The notes beneath the pieces were generated by a model. That model did no database searches, had not been told where the DNA came from, and saw nothing but the letters and a program-made list of their open reading frames with translations. A stretch of DNA of 15,873 nt from Betaproteobacteria bacterium. Lineage in GTDB: Bacteria; Pseudomonadota; Gammaproteobacteria; Burkholderiales; SG8-39. The stretch lies in NCBI GenBank assembly GCA_029865405.1, contig JAOUGZ010000017.1, positions 1-15,873 of the forward strand. Direction: 5' to 3'. This document shows positions 6,318 to 11,394 of the stretch, piece by piece; position 1 is the stretch's first letter, and every line of letters starts with the position of its first letter. The translations under genes were made by a program, and so were the position numbers.

Positions 6318-6901
6318 CCACAGCACGAGAAGTAGCCGCAGCGTTGAATGCCGAAGTCAGCAGCGAGGCACCAATGGAGCGAGGCCTGCCGGATAGATTC
6401 TTAACCACCCTGCAGCGCATCCCCTTCCACATGTCCGAGCGTGACGGGCGCATCACCATCAGCCCGCTCTGGCCGCACCGAGTCCGCCCAAACGGGGGCA
6501 CGGCCTACATGGGGGCGCGTGATTGGGGCGTGATCAAACACGACGAGCACCCGCCGAGCGCGACGGCCAGCGCCGCGCGCAGCGCCGAGAGCATCGCCAA
6601 GGAATTCGACCGGCGCTTCATGGCGAAATATATACCCATGTTCCAAGCGTGCCTCGCCAAGCGCAAGCAGATCGCGGAGAACGACGAGCGCGCGATGCAG
6701 CTGGCGACGCAGATGGCGGCAAGCCTGGGGATCGCGAAGCCGGGCGTGGAGTACCGCGACGGCGAAGCGCACTTCTGGCACCCGAACGCGCGCGTCGTGC
6801 GGATCTGGTGCGGCGAGCAGGAGCCGCGCGCGCGCATCGAATCCTTGACCACCAGCGCCGCGAAGATGCAGCGCATTCTCGAAATCCTGGGGACCAACTA
6901 G
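6314..6901 (+). CDS. Hypothetical phage protein, 195 residues
   Basis: ATG overlaps the stop of the YkgJ-type gene (ATGA). The sequence begins with a short helix (TTAREVAAALNAEV) and a Pro/Trp-rich part (ISPLWPHRVRPNGG, YMGARDWGVIKHDEHPP). A long helical segment follows (about 85-140, with EFDRRFMAKYIPMFQACLAKRKQIAENDERAMQ abbreviated here as a charged helix), then a compact beta-like end (WHPNARVVRIWC) and a final helix. No catalytic motif or membrane span is visible. Not recognised. Confidence 0.8.
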   Translation: MTTAREVAAALNAEVSSEAPMERGLPDRFLTTLQRIPFHMSERDGRITISPLWPHRVRPNGGTAYMGARDWGVIKHDEHPPSATASAARSAESIAKEFDRRFMAKYIPMFQACLAKRKQIAENDERAMQLATQMAASLGIAKPGVEYRDGEAHFWHPNARVVRIWCGEQEPRARIESLTTSAAKMQRILEILGTN

Positions 6902-6910
6902 GAGGCCGCC

Positions 6911-7129
6911 ATGCCGCAGTACGAGTACCAATTTAGCGTGATCTTCACGCGCAACCGCGCCGACGATCTGGAGTGTGCCAAAGCGCGGTATCCGCACATC
7001 ACCAACGAGCGCCAGCTGCTCATGCTCCAGCTGCGTGACGAGTTGCAGGAGAGCTACGACGAGGGCGGAATGGCGGGAAGCTTCGACATTCAACCCGACA
7101 CGTACAAGGATCTTGAGGGGGCGCCGTGA
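6911..7129 (+). CDS. Hypothetical protein, 72 residues
   Basis: AGGAGG sits five bases before the ATG and partly overlaps the end of the previous gene. The protein begins MPQYEYQFSVIFTRNRADDLE, which reads as a beta strand and helix, followed by an acidic helix (LRDELQESYDEGG). It is acidic overall, with no Cys cluster or membrane span. Its stop overlaps the next start as GTGA. Function unknown; a small DNA-mimic or antirestriction role would be only a guess from its charge. Confidence 0.78.
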   Translation: MPQYEYQFSVIFTRNRADDLECAKARYPHITNERQLLMLQLRDELQESYDEGGMAGSFDIQPDTYKDLEGAP

Positions 7130-7353
7130 ACATCACCATTGAGGGCGCACGGTTCGATGATGTGGTGGCCGCGCTGGTCGCTTCCGGGGTCGCGTGCACG
7201 GTCGAGGAGCGCGACGAGTCCGGCACCATCGTGCACCGCGCGCAGAAGATCGCACCGCTGCCGCTGGGGATCCGGTGCTACGTCAGGCCCAACGGCTGCG
7301 ACATCAAGGCAAGCGACGTCGACGCGGTATTCCGTCAGATACTCGCCCTATGA
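7126..7353 (+). CDS. Hypothetical protein, 75 residues, GTG start
   Basis: The GTG lies in the stop of the preceding gene (GTGA) and the stop overlaps the next ATG (ATGA), so it is coupled on both sides. The pattern is a small alpha/beta fold: MNITIEGARFDDVVAALVASGVACTVEERD, then VHRAQKIAPLPLGIRCYV, then a final helix (DVDAVFRQILAL). No known family is recognised. Gene reality rests on junctions and fold-like sequence. Confidence 0.75.
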   Translation: MNITIEGARFDDVVAALVASGVACTVEERDESGTIVHRAQKIAPLPLGIRCYVRPNGCDIKASDVDAVFRQILAL

Positions 7354-7598
7354 TCGCCCGGGATAAGTTTAAGGTCGGCCAGCGCGTGAAGCTCAGCGCC
7401 AAAGGCATCAGGGCGCTGGGCCGCGAGCAGCAAGCCCCCAGCCAGGCCGCGCCCTACGACGCCCAGCTGCGCGGCTACGTCGCCGGGTTCATGCGCTCGC
7501 CTAGCGCCGTGACGATCGAGCGCGAGGGCGCAAGCACACCCGAGGGCTACCACATGGACTTCTGGGAGGAAGCCGCCGATGGCGAGCCCGACAGATAG
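7350..7598 (+). CDS. Hypothetical protein with a possible SH3/KOW-like N-terminus
   Basis: 82 residues from the ATG in the ATGA overlap at 7350; a longer frame reaching back to 7194 lies over the previous gene and is rejected. FKVGQRVKLSAKGI at the start, then YVAGFMRSPSAVTIEREG and YHMDFWE, fits a small beta-barrel like those that read 'K-x-G-x-x-V' in SH3 or KOW folds (inference). The last 20 bases overlap the next gene, whose ribosome site (GGAGGAA) lies inside this frame. Confidence 0.72.
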   Translation: MIARDKFKVGQRVKLSAKGIRALGREQQAPSQAAPYDAQLRGYVAGFMRSPSAVTIEREGASTPEGYHMDFWEEAADGEPDR

Positions 7599-7773
7599 GG
7601 CGGGCGGCCGGCGTCGCTACCAGAGCGTCTACGACAAGGCCACGGGCCTTTGGCACTGCGTGAAGATGGATTCCAGAGGAAACGAGCTTAGCCGATCGCC
7701 GGGCGGCAACGCGATTGACGCTGAGCGCTACGAAGACACAATGAGGAGGTACGGAGCATGGCAAAAAAGCTGA
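7579..7773 (+). CDS. Small hypothetical protein, 64 residues
   Basis: GGAGGAA precedes the ATG at a normal distance, within the end of the previous gene. The sequence YQSVYDKATGLWHCVKMDSR resembles a short beta-hairpin seen in many phage small proteins, followed by a Ser/Arg-rich part and a final helix (AERYEDTMRRYGAWQ). No family is recognised. It overlaps the next gene by 16 bases. Confidence 0.65.
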   Translation: MASPTDRAGGRRRYQSVYDKATGLWHCVKMDSRGNELSRSPGGNAIDAERYEDTMRRYGAWQKS

Positions 7774-8018
7774 CCGATCTACCAATCGAGGTACGCCGCC
7801 AGCTGGTCGACACGGCGCTCAACCTGACGCGGCTACGCAAGAAAGCGCGCCGCGCGGTGCTGGCCGTGCTCGTCGACGACAAGCGCCAGGTCGACGTGGC
7901 GAAGGAACTGCGTTGCGCCAAGCAATTCGTCAACACGGCGCTGCGCGTCGTGAAGCCCAAGCTGAAAGAGGTCGAGAGCTATTTCAACAGCTTGAGCGAC
8001 GATGCGCCTACGGTGTAA
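7758..8018 (+). CDS. Helix-turn-helix protein, possibly KorA/TrfB-like
   Basis: 86 residues; GAGGAGG lies eight bases before the ATG. Residues about 30-70 read as a helix-turn-helix of the kind seen in TrfB/KorA-type regulators: ARRAVLAVLVDDKRQVDVAKELRCAKQFVNTALRVV, in which DKRQVDVAKEL would be the first helix and CAKQFVNTALR the recognition helix. The N-terminal helix is basic and the C-terminus acidic. It is the only clear DNA-binding regulator candidate in the rightward operon, so it may act on the repeat at 4353-4454 or the palindrome at 8164-8189 (inference). Family placement is from pattern only. Confidence 0.7.
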   Translation: MAKKLTDLPIEVRRQLVDTALNLTRLRKKARRAVLAVLVDDKRQVDVAKELRCAKQFVNTALRVVKPKLKEVESYFNSLSDDAPTV

Positions 8019-8157
8019 TCGCTGCCGCCGCCCGATGCGCGGCACCACCGCTTACGATGGCGCCTGCGAGTGCGGTGGGCTGATCGAGAAGGCACGAAAT
8101 CGCAAACGCCCGAAAATGCCACCAAGCACTTTTTTCTCGGGGCATCGCGTTCCGTAA
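8002..8157 (+). CDS. Zinc-ribbon microprotein, 51 residues
   Basis: The ATG is inside the last codons of the HTH gene (17-base overlap) and the frame ends in TAA at 8155. It carries CNRC at residues 5-8 and CECGG at 22-26, spaced as in a short zinc ribbon, followed by a very basic tail (KARNRKRPKMPP). This is like the small Cys-rich proteins common in phages (Com-like translational activators are one known kind), but the identity is unproven. No strong ribosome site is visible; coupling to the upstream gene is likely. Confidence 0.6.
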   Translation: MRLRCNRCRRPMRGTTAYDGACECGGLIEKARNRKRPKMPPSTFFSGHRVP

Positions 8158-8163
8158 GTCATT

Positions 8164-8211
8164 GATCGTTCGTTCAGAAACGACCGATCGCAAAAACCGG
8201 TTTGATAAAAT
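8164..8211 (+). promoter_or_regulatory. Extended -10 promoter with an operator-like palindrome over its -35 region
   Basis: TGATAAAAT (8203-8211) is an extended -10 box: TG, one base, then TAAAAT, five of six bases matching consensus. No good -35 is present. Instead an interrupted palindrome lies at 8164-8189, with 11-base arms (GATCGTTCGTT and AACGACCGATC, ten of eleven positions paired) around a four-base centre. The palindrome covers the -35 position, so the bound protein could repress or activate. It drives the leader and gene at 8289. Confidence 0.6.
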
Positions 8212-8212
8212 G

Positions 8213-8267
8213 GGGGTGCAGCATCGCGCTGCAACCCGCCGCGGCTGACACCGCGGCGGGGCTCTTT
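8213..8267 (+). terminator. Two-hairpin leader ending in a terminator-like stem (possible attenuator or short RNA)
   Basis: Hairpin 1 (8213-8237) has 10-base arms with one mismatch (GGGGTGCAGC with GCTGCAACCC) around ATCGC. Hairpin 2 (8235-8260) has perfect 10-base arms (CCCGCCGCGG with CCGCGGCGGG) around CTGACA, followed by GCTCTTTT. The two share the CCC at 8235-8237, so their full forms compete. The leader begins right after the -10 box and ends 22 bases before the start codon at 8289. This suggests premature termination with conditional read-through; the T run is short, so strength is uncertain. Confidence 0.6.
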
Positions 8268-8288
8268 TACAACTCGAGAGGATTCATT

Positions 8289-8657
8289 ATGGACCAAGAG
8301 GCCCACAAAGTCACGGCTGCGCGCGCATCCGACCCGTTCGACAAGCTGCTCTCCAGCATGATCGGGCTACCGAATGGGGCGCACACGCAGCCAACCGTCG
8401 TGCAGCATATCGACTTCTACGGCAACGCGACGTCGTTCATGATCCAGACGGTGCGAACCGAAGAGGGCATCACGGCGTTCGTTACACAGGTCAACGCCCA
8501 AGGCTCGGCGCGCTCGATCCTGCCGCAGACCGTGCTAGCGGTCATCGACCGGCAGCGCGCAGCGATCACCACGAAGCTGCGGCGCCGGCATGGACGGCGC
8601 ATTGCAGAGGAGCGGATGGCGGCGGGGATTCAGCCCGGCTTCATGAAGAAGAAGTAG
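8289..8657 (+). CDS. Hypothetical phage protein, 122 residues, behind a regulated leader
   Basis: The ATG at 8289 has GAGAGGA at a normal distance; extending the frame upstream would translate the hairpin leader, so it is rejected. The protein has a polar N-terminus, a beta-like core (TVVQHIDFYGNATSFMIQTVR, ITAFVTQVNAQG) and a basic tail (TKLRRRHGRRIAEERMAAGIQPGFMKKK, abbreviated as an Arg/Lys-rich helix ending in PGFMKKK). The tail suggests nucleic-acid binding. From memory, similar tails occur in other phage proteins, but I know no function. It has its own promoter and terminator, so it is a separately controlled unit. Confidence 0.82.
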   Translation: MDQEAHKVTAARASDPFDKLLSSMIGLPNGAHTQPTVVQHIDFYGNATSFMIQTVRTEEGITAFVTQVNAQGSARSILPQTVLAVIDRQRAAITTKLRRRHGRRIAEERMAAGIQPGFMKKK

Positions 8658-8775
8658 CGCTCGCCCGGCTGGGGCAACTCAGCCGGGCTTTTCTTTGGGC
8701 GAGGGCAGGAGGTTGGCCGCCGCCGCCGCGTCCAGTACGCGGCGCCCATCCGTTCAGCGGCGTCGGTGTAGTCAC
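8641..8775 (-). CDS. Doubtful 44-residue frame at the end of the leftward recombination block
   Basis: A GTG (8775) overlaps the stop of the 8772-9116 gene as GTGA, the junction style of its neighbours, and opens a frame beginning MTTPTPLNGWAPRTG. After that it becomes low-complexity and runs through the rightward terminator into the end of the convergent gene, which is unlikely for a real product. Other frames here give protein-like pieces, so this may be a frameshifted remnant (see findings). Confidence 0.2.
   Translation of the reverse strand: MTTPTPLNGWAPRTGRGGGGQPPALAQRKARLSCPSRASATSSS
8663..8696 (+). terminator. Rho-independent terminator of the rightward block
   Basis: A 9-bp stem, GCCCGGCTG (8663-8671) with CAGCCGGGC (8680-8688), encloses an eight-base loop and is followed by TTTTCTTT. 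It starts six bases after the stop of the 8289-8657 gene. The minus strand has no T run here, so it mainly serves the rightward block. Confidence 0.88.
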
Positions 8776-9116
8776 CGCGACGCCGCGCGCTCGTTCGCGT
8801 TGATTGTGCGCCATGCCTCGAACTGCATGTCGATCAGCTTGAGCTCGTACTCGGCCAGCGCCTCCTCCTCCACCGCCTTGATCAGCCTGGTGACGATGGC
8901 GCGGTACGTGGGGTGCGAGTAGGCGAAGCGCTCCTGCTTGGTGATCGTGCGCACGTCTTCGGCCTCGGCGACGTTCATCAGCTCGTTCTTGGTGATCTTG
9001 CGCTCCTCCTCCAAGCCGGTGCGCTCGGCTTTGCGGCGCGCGTAGACCTTTCCCTTCGTGTCCAGGTTGTCGAGGAGCGATTGGACGAACTCGTCGGGTA
9101 ACCGCGAGAGGCTCAC
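8772..9116 (-). CDS. Helical phage protein, 114 residues, GTG start
   Basis: The GTG at 9116 lies in the stop of the upstream gene (GTGA), so earlier starts in this frame are rejected. Nearly the whole chain reads as long charged helices with a probable coiled coil: KGKVYARRKAERTGLEEERK, then a segment with a conserved-looking AYSHPTYRAIVTRLIKAVEEE and FEAWRTINANERA at the end. From memory, small phage proteins ending in 'FEAWRT' recur beside recombination genes, but no role is known to me. It ends the leftward recombination block. Confidence 0.78.
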   Translation of the reverse strand: MSLSRLPDEFVQSLLDNLDTKGKVYARRKAERTGLEEERKITKNELMNVAEAEDVRTITKQERFAYSHPTYRAIVTRLIKAVEEEALAEYELKLIDMQFEAWRTINANERAASR

Positions 9117-9301
9117 GGAGTGGCCTTGTACTGCGTACACACCACGGCGATCGTCTCGAACACGCGGATAAACGAGGTAGGCGACGAGCTCGGCTGGTTG
9201 ACGTCCACCATGTGCAGATTCGTATCCCTGATCGCGTGATCCACCGCCCGGTAGAACACGCACAGCGAAAGATGTTCACAGGTATGGCAGGTGCGGGTCA
9301 C
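9113..9301 (-). CDS. Small Cys-containing hypothetical protein, 62 residues
   Basis: A GTG start overlaps the stop of the nuclease gene (GTGA at 9298-9301), and the stop overlaps the next GTG. It begins MTRTCHTCEHLSLCVFYRAVD; the CxxC plus a third Cys nine residues later suggest a metal site. The rest is a short helix-strand sequence (FIRVFETIAVVC). No family is recognised. The two coupled junctions support it as a gene. Confidence 0.72.
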   Translation of the reverse strand: MTRTCHTCEHLSLCVFYRAVDHAIRDTNLHMVDVNQPSSSPTSFIRVFETIAVVCTQYKATP

Positions 9302-9603
9302 TTGAGGATCCTTTCCAGAAGGGCGATCGACTCGCCGGCACGGATCATGCTACCGGTCAAACGGTAGACTCGCCAGCCAGCATCGAGCAGATCATTGCTG
9401 CGCCGGCAGTCGTGCTCGAACTGCGCTTTGATCCGGTGCACCATGCCCTCGCATTCCACGGCCAGCTTCTTTTCGGGCCAGGCAAAGTCAAGACGGTATT
9501 TGCGGCCGGGGATCGGGTAGTACTGGCGCCACCCTTGGGGGAGCTTGAGCGCGCGCAGCTGGAGCTCGACAGCGGCCTCGAGGGGGCTGGCAACGGATTT
9601 CAT
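9298..9603 (-). CDS. PD-(D/E)xK nuclease of the DUF559/Vsr-like type
   Basis: 101 residues; ATG overlaps the upstream stop (ATGA at 9600-9603). The pattern fits a Vsr/DUF559-like endonuclease fold: an N-terminal helix with Glu (SPLEAAVELQLRAL), a strand with the catalytic Asp (YRLDFAWP, Asp39), ten residues later KLAVECEGMVH (Glu50, Glu52, His56), then a helix DCRRSNDLLDAGWRVYRLTG. This family cuts DNA; Vsr nicks at mismatches, while DUF559 members are little studied. In this cassette it may process recombination or replication intermediates (inference). The C-terminal helix is short but the core seems complete. Confidence 0.82.
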   Translation of the reverse strand: MKSVASPLEAAVELQLRALKLPQGWRQYYPIPGRKYRLDFAWPEKKLAVECEGMVHRIKAQFEHDCRRSNDLLDAGWRVYRLTGSMIRAGESIALLERILK

Positions 9604-9779
9604 GAAACAAATCGCTTGAAGAACATGGGCTCATGAAAACGTCGCAGCGCCACTTCTCTTTGCGCTCGCCAAAGTTCGTGTTGCATGCGGGCAACCGCAG
9701 CGCGCTCTGCCCTGTCTAGTTCGCGCTCGATTCTCTGCAATCGGCGCCATGGCATCAGAAGCTCGATCAGCCAGTCCAT
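9600..9779 (-). CDS. Small helical protein, 59 residues
   Basis: I chose the ATG at 9779, with a G-rich ribosome site (AAGGGGGGGG) just upstream, over a longer frame that runs back over the preceding gene. The N-terminus is hydrophobic and aromatic (MDWLIELLMPWRRL), then an Arg/Glu/Ala-rich helix continues to the end (RIERELDRAERAAVARMQ). It may associate with a membrane through its first helix. No family recognised. Eight consecutive G residues lie in the ribosome site. Confidence 0.65.
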   Translation of the reverse strand: MDWLIELLMPWRRLQRIERELDRAERAAVARMQHELWRAQREVALRRFHEPMFFKRFVS

Positions 9780-9796
9780 ACCACCCCCCCCTTCTA

Positions 9797-10099
9797 TCAT
9801 CGCGCTTCCCACATGCGCCCAATACTCCCGCATGGGCCGTCCACGAGTTGATGGATCGGCTGCCAGCCCCCGGGCGCGGCCGGGGGCGACGGTGACCATC
9901 CGATCACCGCCGAGCGAGAGCGTGCTTGATCGCAAGGCATGCCATCAGGGCCGAACCTACGGCAGAGCGAGTCACGCAAAACGCTTTCATCCTTGGTGAT
10001 CCACCAACCGAAGATTCGCAAGCCAGTAGTAACTGGCGTCTCGCGCAATTCGTACCACCGACAAGTTTTGCATGATCTTGAATCTGTCACCCTGTCCAT
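9797..10099 (-). CDS. Cys-rich hypothetical protein, 100 residues
   Basis: GGGAGGGAAG stands before the ATG at 10099; the longer upstream frame overlaps the HNH gene and is rejected. Cysteines at 10 and 13 (CKTCRWYE) and at 46 and 56 (CRRFGPDGMPC) resemble the four-Cys sites of small phage proteins that begin 'C-x-x-C-r'. The last third (SPSPPAAPGGWQPIHQ) is Pro-rich with Trp. It probably binds zinc; function unknown. It overlaps the upstream gene by 13 bases. Confidence 0.75.
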   Translation of the reverse strand: MDRVTDSRSCKTCRWYELRETPVTTGLRIFGWWITKDESVLRDSLCRRFGPDGMPCDQARSRSAVIGWSPSPPAAPGGWQPIHQLVDGPCGSIGRMWEAR

Positions 10100-10434
10100 A
10101 CAAATCTTCCCTCCCAAAACGCCTGCACCAGATGCATCAGAGCGGCGCGCAGCCGCTCCTCCTGTCCTGCCGGATCCGCGCCGCGGTCCTCGTATTCGTT
10201 GTGGCACTTCCGGCACTCGGGGACGGAAAACAGATCAGCGCTCTTCGTCCCCATACCCTTGATGCCGTTGTAGTGGCTCGGGTCGATCGGGCGCATCGGG
10301 TCGCCAGGTGCGTACCCGCAGCGCCAGCAGTTTTTGGTCTTGAGCCACTGCAGGTACGGCCGGCACAGGATCTTTCCGGTGTAGCCAGCCACGAGCGCCT
10401 GCTCGAAGCTCAGGTGCGGGGGGATGATCTTCAC
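10087..10434 (-). CDS. HNH-type nuclease of the DUF968/YbcO kind
   Basis: 115 residues; the start is a GTG inside the stop of the DUF1643 gene (GTGA at 10431-10434). After a short N-terminal helix come CWRCG (Cys36, Cys39), DPSHYNGIKGMGTKSADLF (His54) and VPECRKCHNEYED (Cys74, Cys77, His78). This is the arrangement of DUF968 and related HNH nucleases found in lambdoid recombination regions ('GMGTK-x-x-D...PLC-x-x-CH'). It likely cuts DNA at recombination or replication intermediates with a structural zinc and one catalytic metal (family knowledge). All expected residues are present. Confidence 0.85.
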   Translation of the reverse strand: MKIIPPHLSFEQALVAGYTGKILCRPYLQWLKTKNCWRCGYAPGDPMRPIDPSHYNGIKGMGTKSADLFSVPECRKCHNEYEDRGADPAGQEERLRAALMHLVQAFWEGRFVWTG

Positions 10435-11135
10435 GGCGTGCAGTCATCCTCGCAGCTGCACTCGCCGCACGCCAGCGAGTCGGCCGCAATCTCGAAGCCG
10501 CAGCCGCGGCAAAAGTTCGGCTCCGTGATGGCGTACGGGCCGCCGCCCAGGTCGTAGGGCAGGTACAAGATGTGCACTGGGGCGCCGGACGCGGTGAACC
10601 GGAGCGCTTGCGGCGTGACCTTCGCGGTGGCCATCAGCAAGCGCAGGACGTCCTTGGAGCGCGCCGGCGAGCAGTGGGCACCCCAGGCGCAGATCACCAG
10701 CCCGTGGCTTGCGCGCACGTCCTGTGCAGCCTTCACGATCGACGCATCGTTGTCCGGGCCGATCAGATCCTTGCCCGCCTTGAGCAGCTTCTTGACCTCC
10801 AGTGAGTTGGTTTCGGTCCAGGCGTATGCGTTGGTGAAGATCACGCCCCCAATGTCGTGCGGCGGCTTGGTGGCGAATTCCTTCCAGCGCCGCGCGCGGA
10901 CGCACGCCCGCGTGAACGTCTGGTCCGAAGTCAATTCCCCGGGATTGGCTGGGTCGGGCCGGCCGGCCGTGCTCGGGTTGAGCAGCACGAAGTTCAGCAA
11001 CGGGAGATTCGGCTCCCAGATTTCCTCGAGCCGGTAGCGGTAGTGCCCGCAGTCCGACCACCACGCCTTTCGCTTCGGCTTGAACATGCGGTCGAAGCTT
11101 TTGTTGACCATGCCTAGCCCCAGCTGCTCGCCCAT
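10431..11135 (-). CDS. DUF1643-family protein with a C-terminal zinc-finger-like tail
   Basis: 234 residues; ATG one base after the upstream stop. The DUF1643 (PF07799) signature is visible: WSDCGHYRYRLEEIW, then NFVLLNPSTAG (about 48-58), DQTFTRACVRARRW, and GGVIFTNAYAW. The function of this family is unknown. The last about 30 residues, CRGCGFEIAADSLACGECSC, hold six or more cysteines and look like an added zinc-binding tail, not usual for the family as I know it. It sits between the 85-residue unknown and the HNH gene in a coupled run. The family call is firm. Confidence 0.88.
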   Translation of the reverse strand: MGEQLGLGMVNKSFDRMFKPKRKAWWSDCGHYRYRLEEIWEPNLPLLNFVLLNPSTAGRPDPANPGELTSDQTFTRACVRARRWKEFATKPPHDIGGVIFTNAYAWTETNSLEVKKLLKAGKDLIGPDNDASIVKAAQDVRASHGLVICAWGAHCSPARSKDVLRLLMATAKVTPQALRFTASGAPVHILYLPYDLGGGPYAITEPNFCRGCGFEIAADSLACGECSCEDDCTP

Positions 11136-11136
11136 G

Positions 11137-11394
11137 TCAGTGCCTCGCTTGTTTGTCTTGCGGATCTACCTCGCTAGCGACGAGGAGCATCTTGTTCAGC
11201 ACATCGACGGTGCGCTCGTTGCCCAGCGCCGCTACGGACAGGCCTACGAGCGTGCCGAACACGGATTGGAGGTAGGCCTGCGCTGCGATGGGCTCGGCAT
11301 CGGCGATCGTCTCGGTGACGTAGCGCCCGAACTGCAGGGCCGCATCCATGCCAGCGGTGGCCATTTCGTTCGGGTCGTTGATGTTTACCTTCAC
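11137..11394 (-). CDS. Hypothetical protein, 85 residues, GTG start
   Basis: The GTG lies in the stop of the DUF5131 gene (GTGA at 11391-11394). A longer frame upstream runs over that gene and is rejected. The sequence is a small helical protein: MKVNINDPNEMATAGMDAAL, then YVTETIADAEPIAAQAYL and VFGTLVGLSVAALG, a moderately hydrophobic helix that might touch a membrane. It ends with a polar tail. Not recognised. Confidence 0.72.
   Translation of the reverse strand: MKVNINDPNEMATAGMDAALQFGRYVTETIADAEPIAAQAYLQSVFGTLVGLSVAALGNERTVDVLNKMLLVASEVDPQDKQARH

Noticed and set aside
5347..6501. 384-codon open frame on the minus strand
   Set aside because: It covers four coupled plus-strand genes including the YkgJ-type protein; composition is Arg/Ala/Ser-rich with no domain.
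8202..8288. N-terminal extension of the 8289 gene through the hairpin leader
   Set aside because: The open frame reads through the -10 box and both stems; the ATG at 8289 has its own ribosome site.
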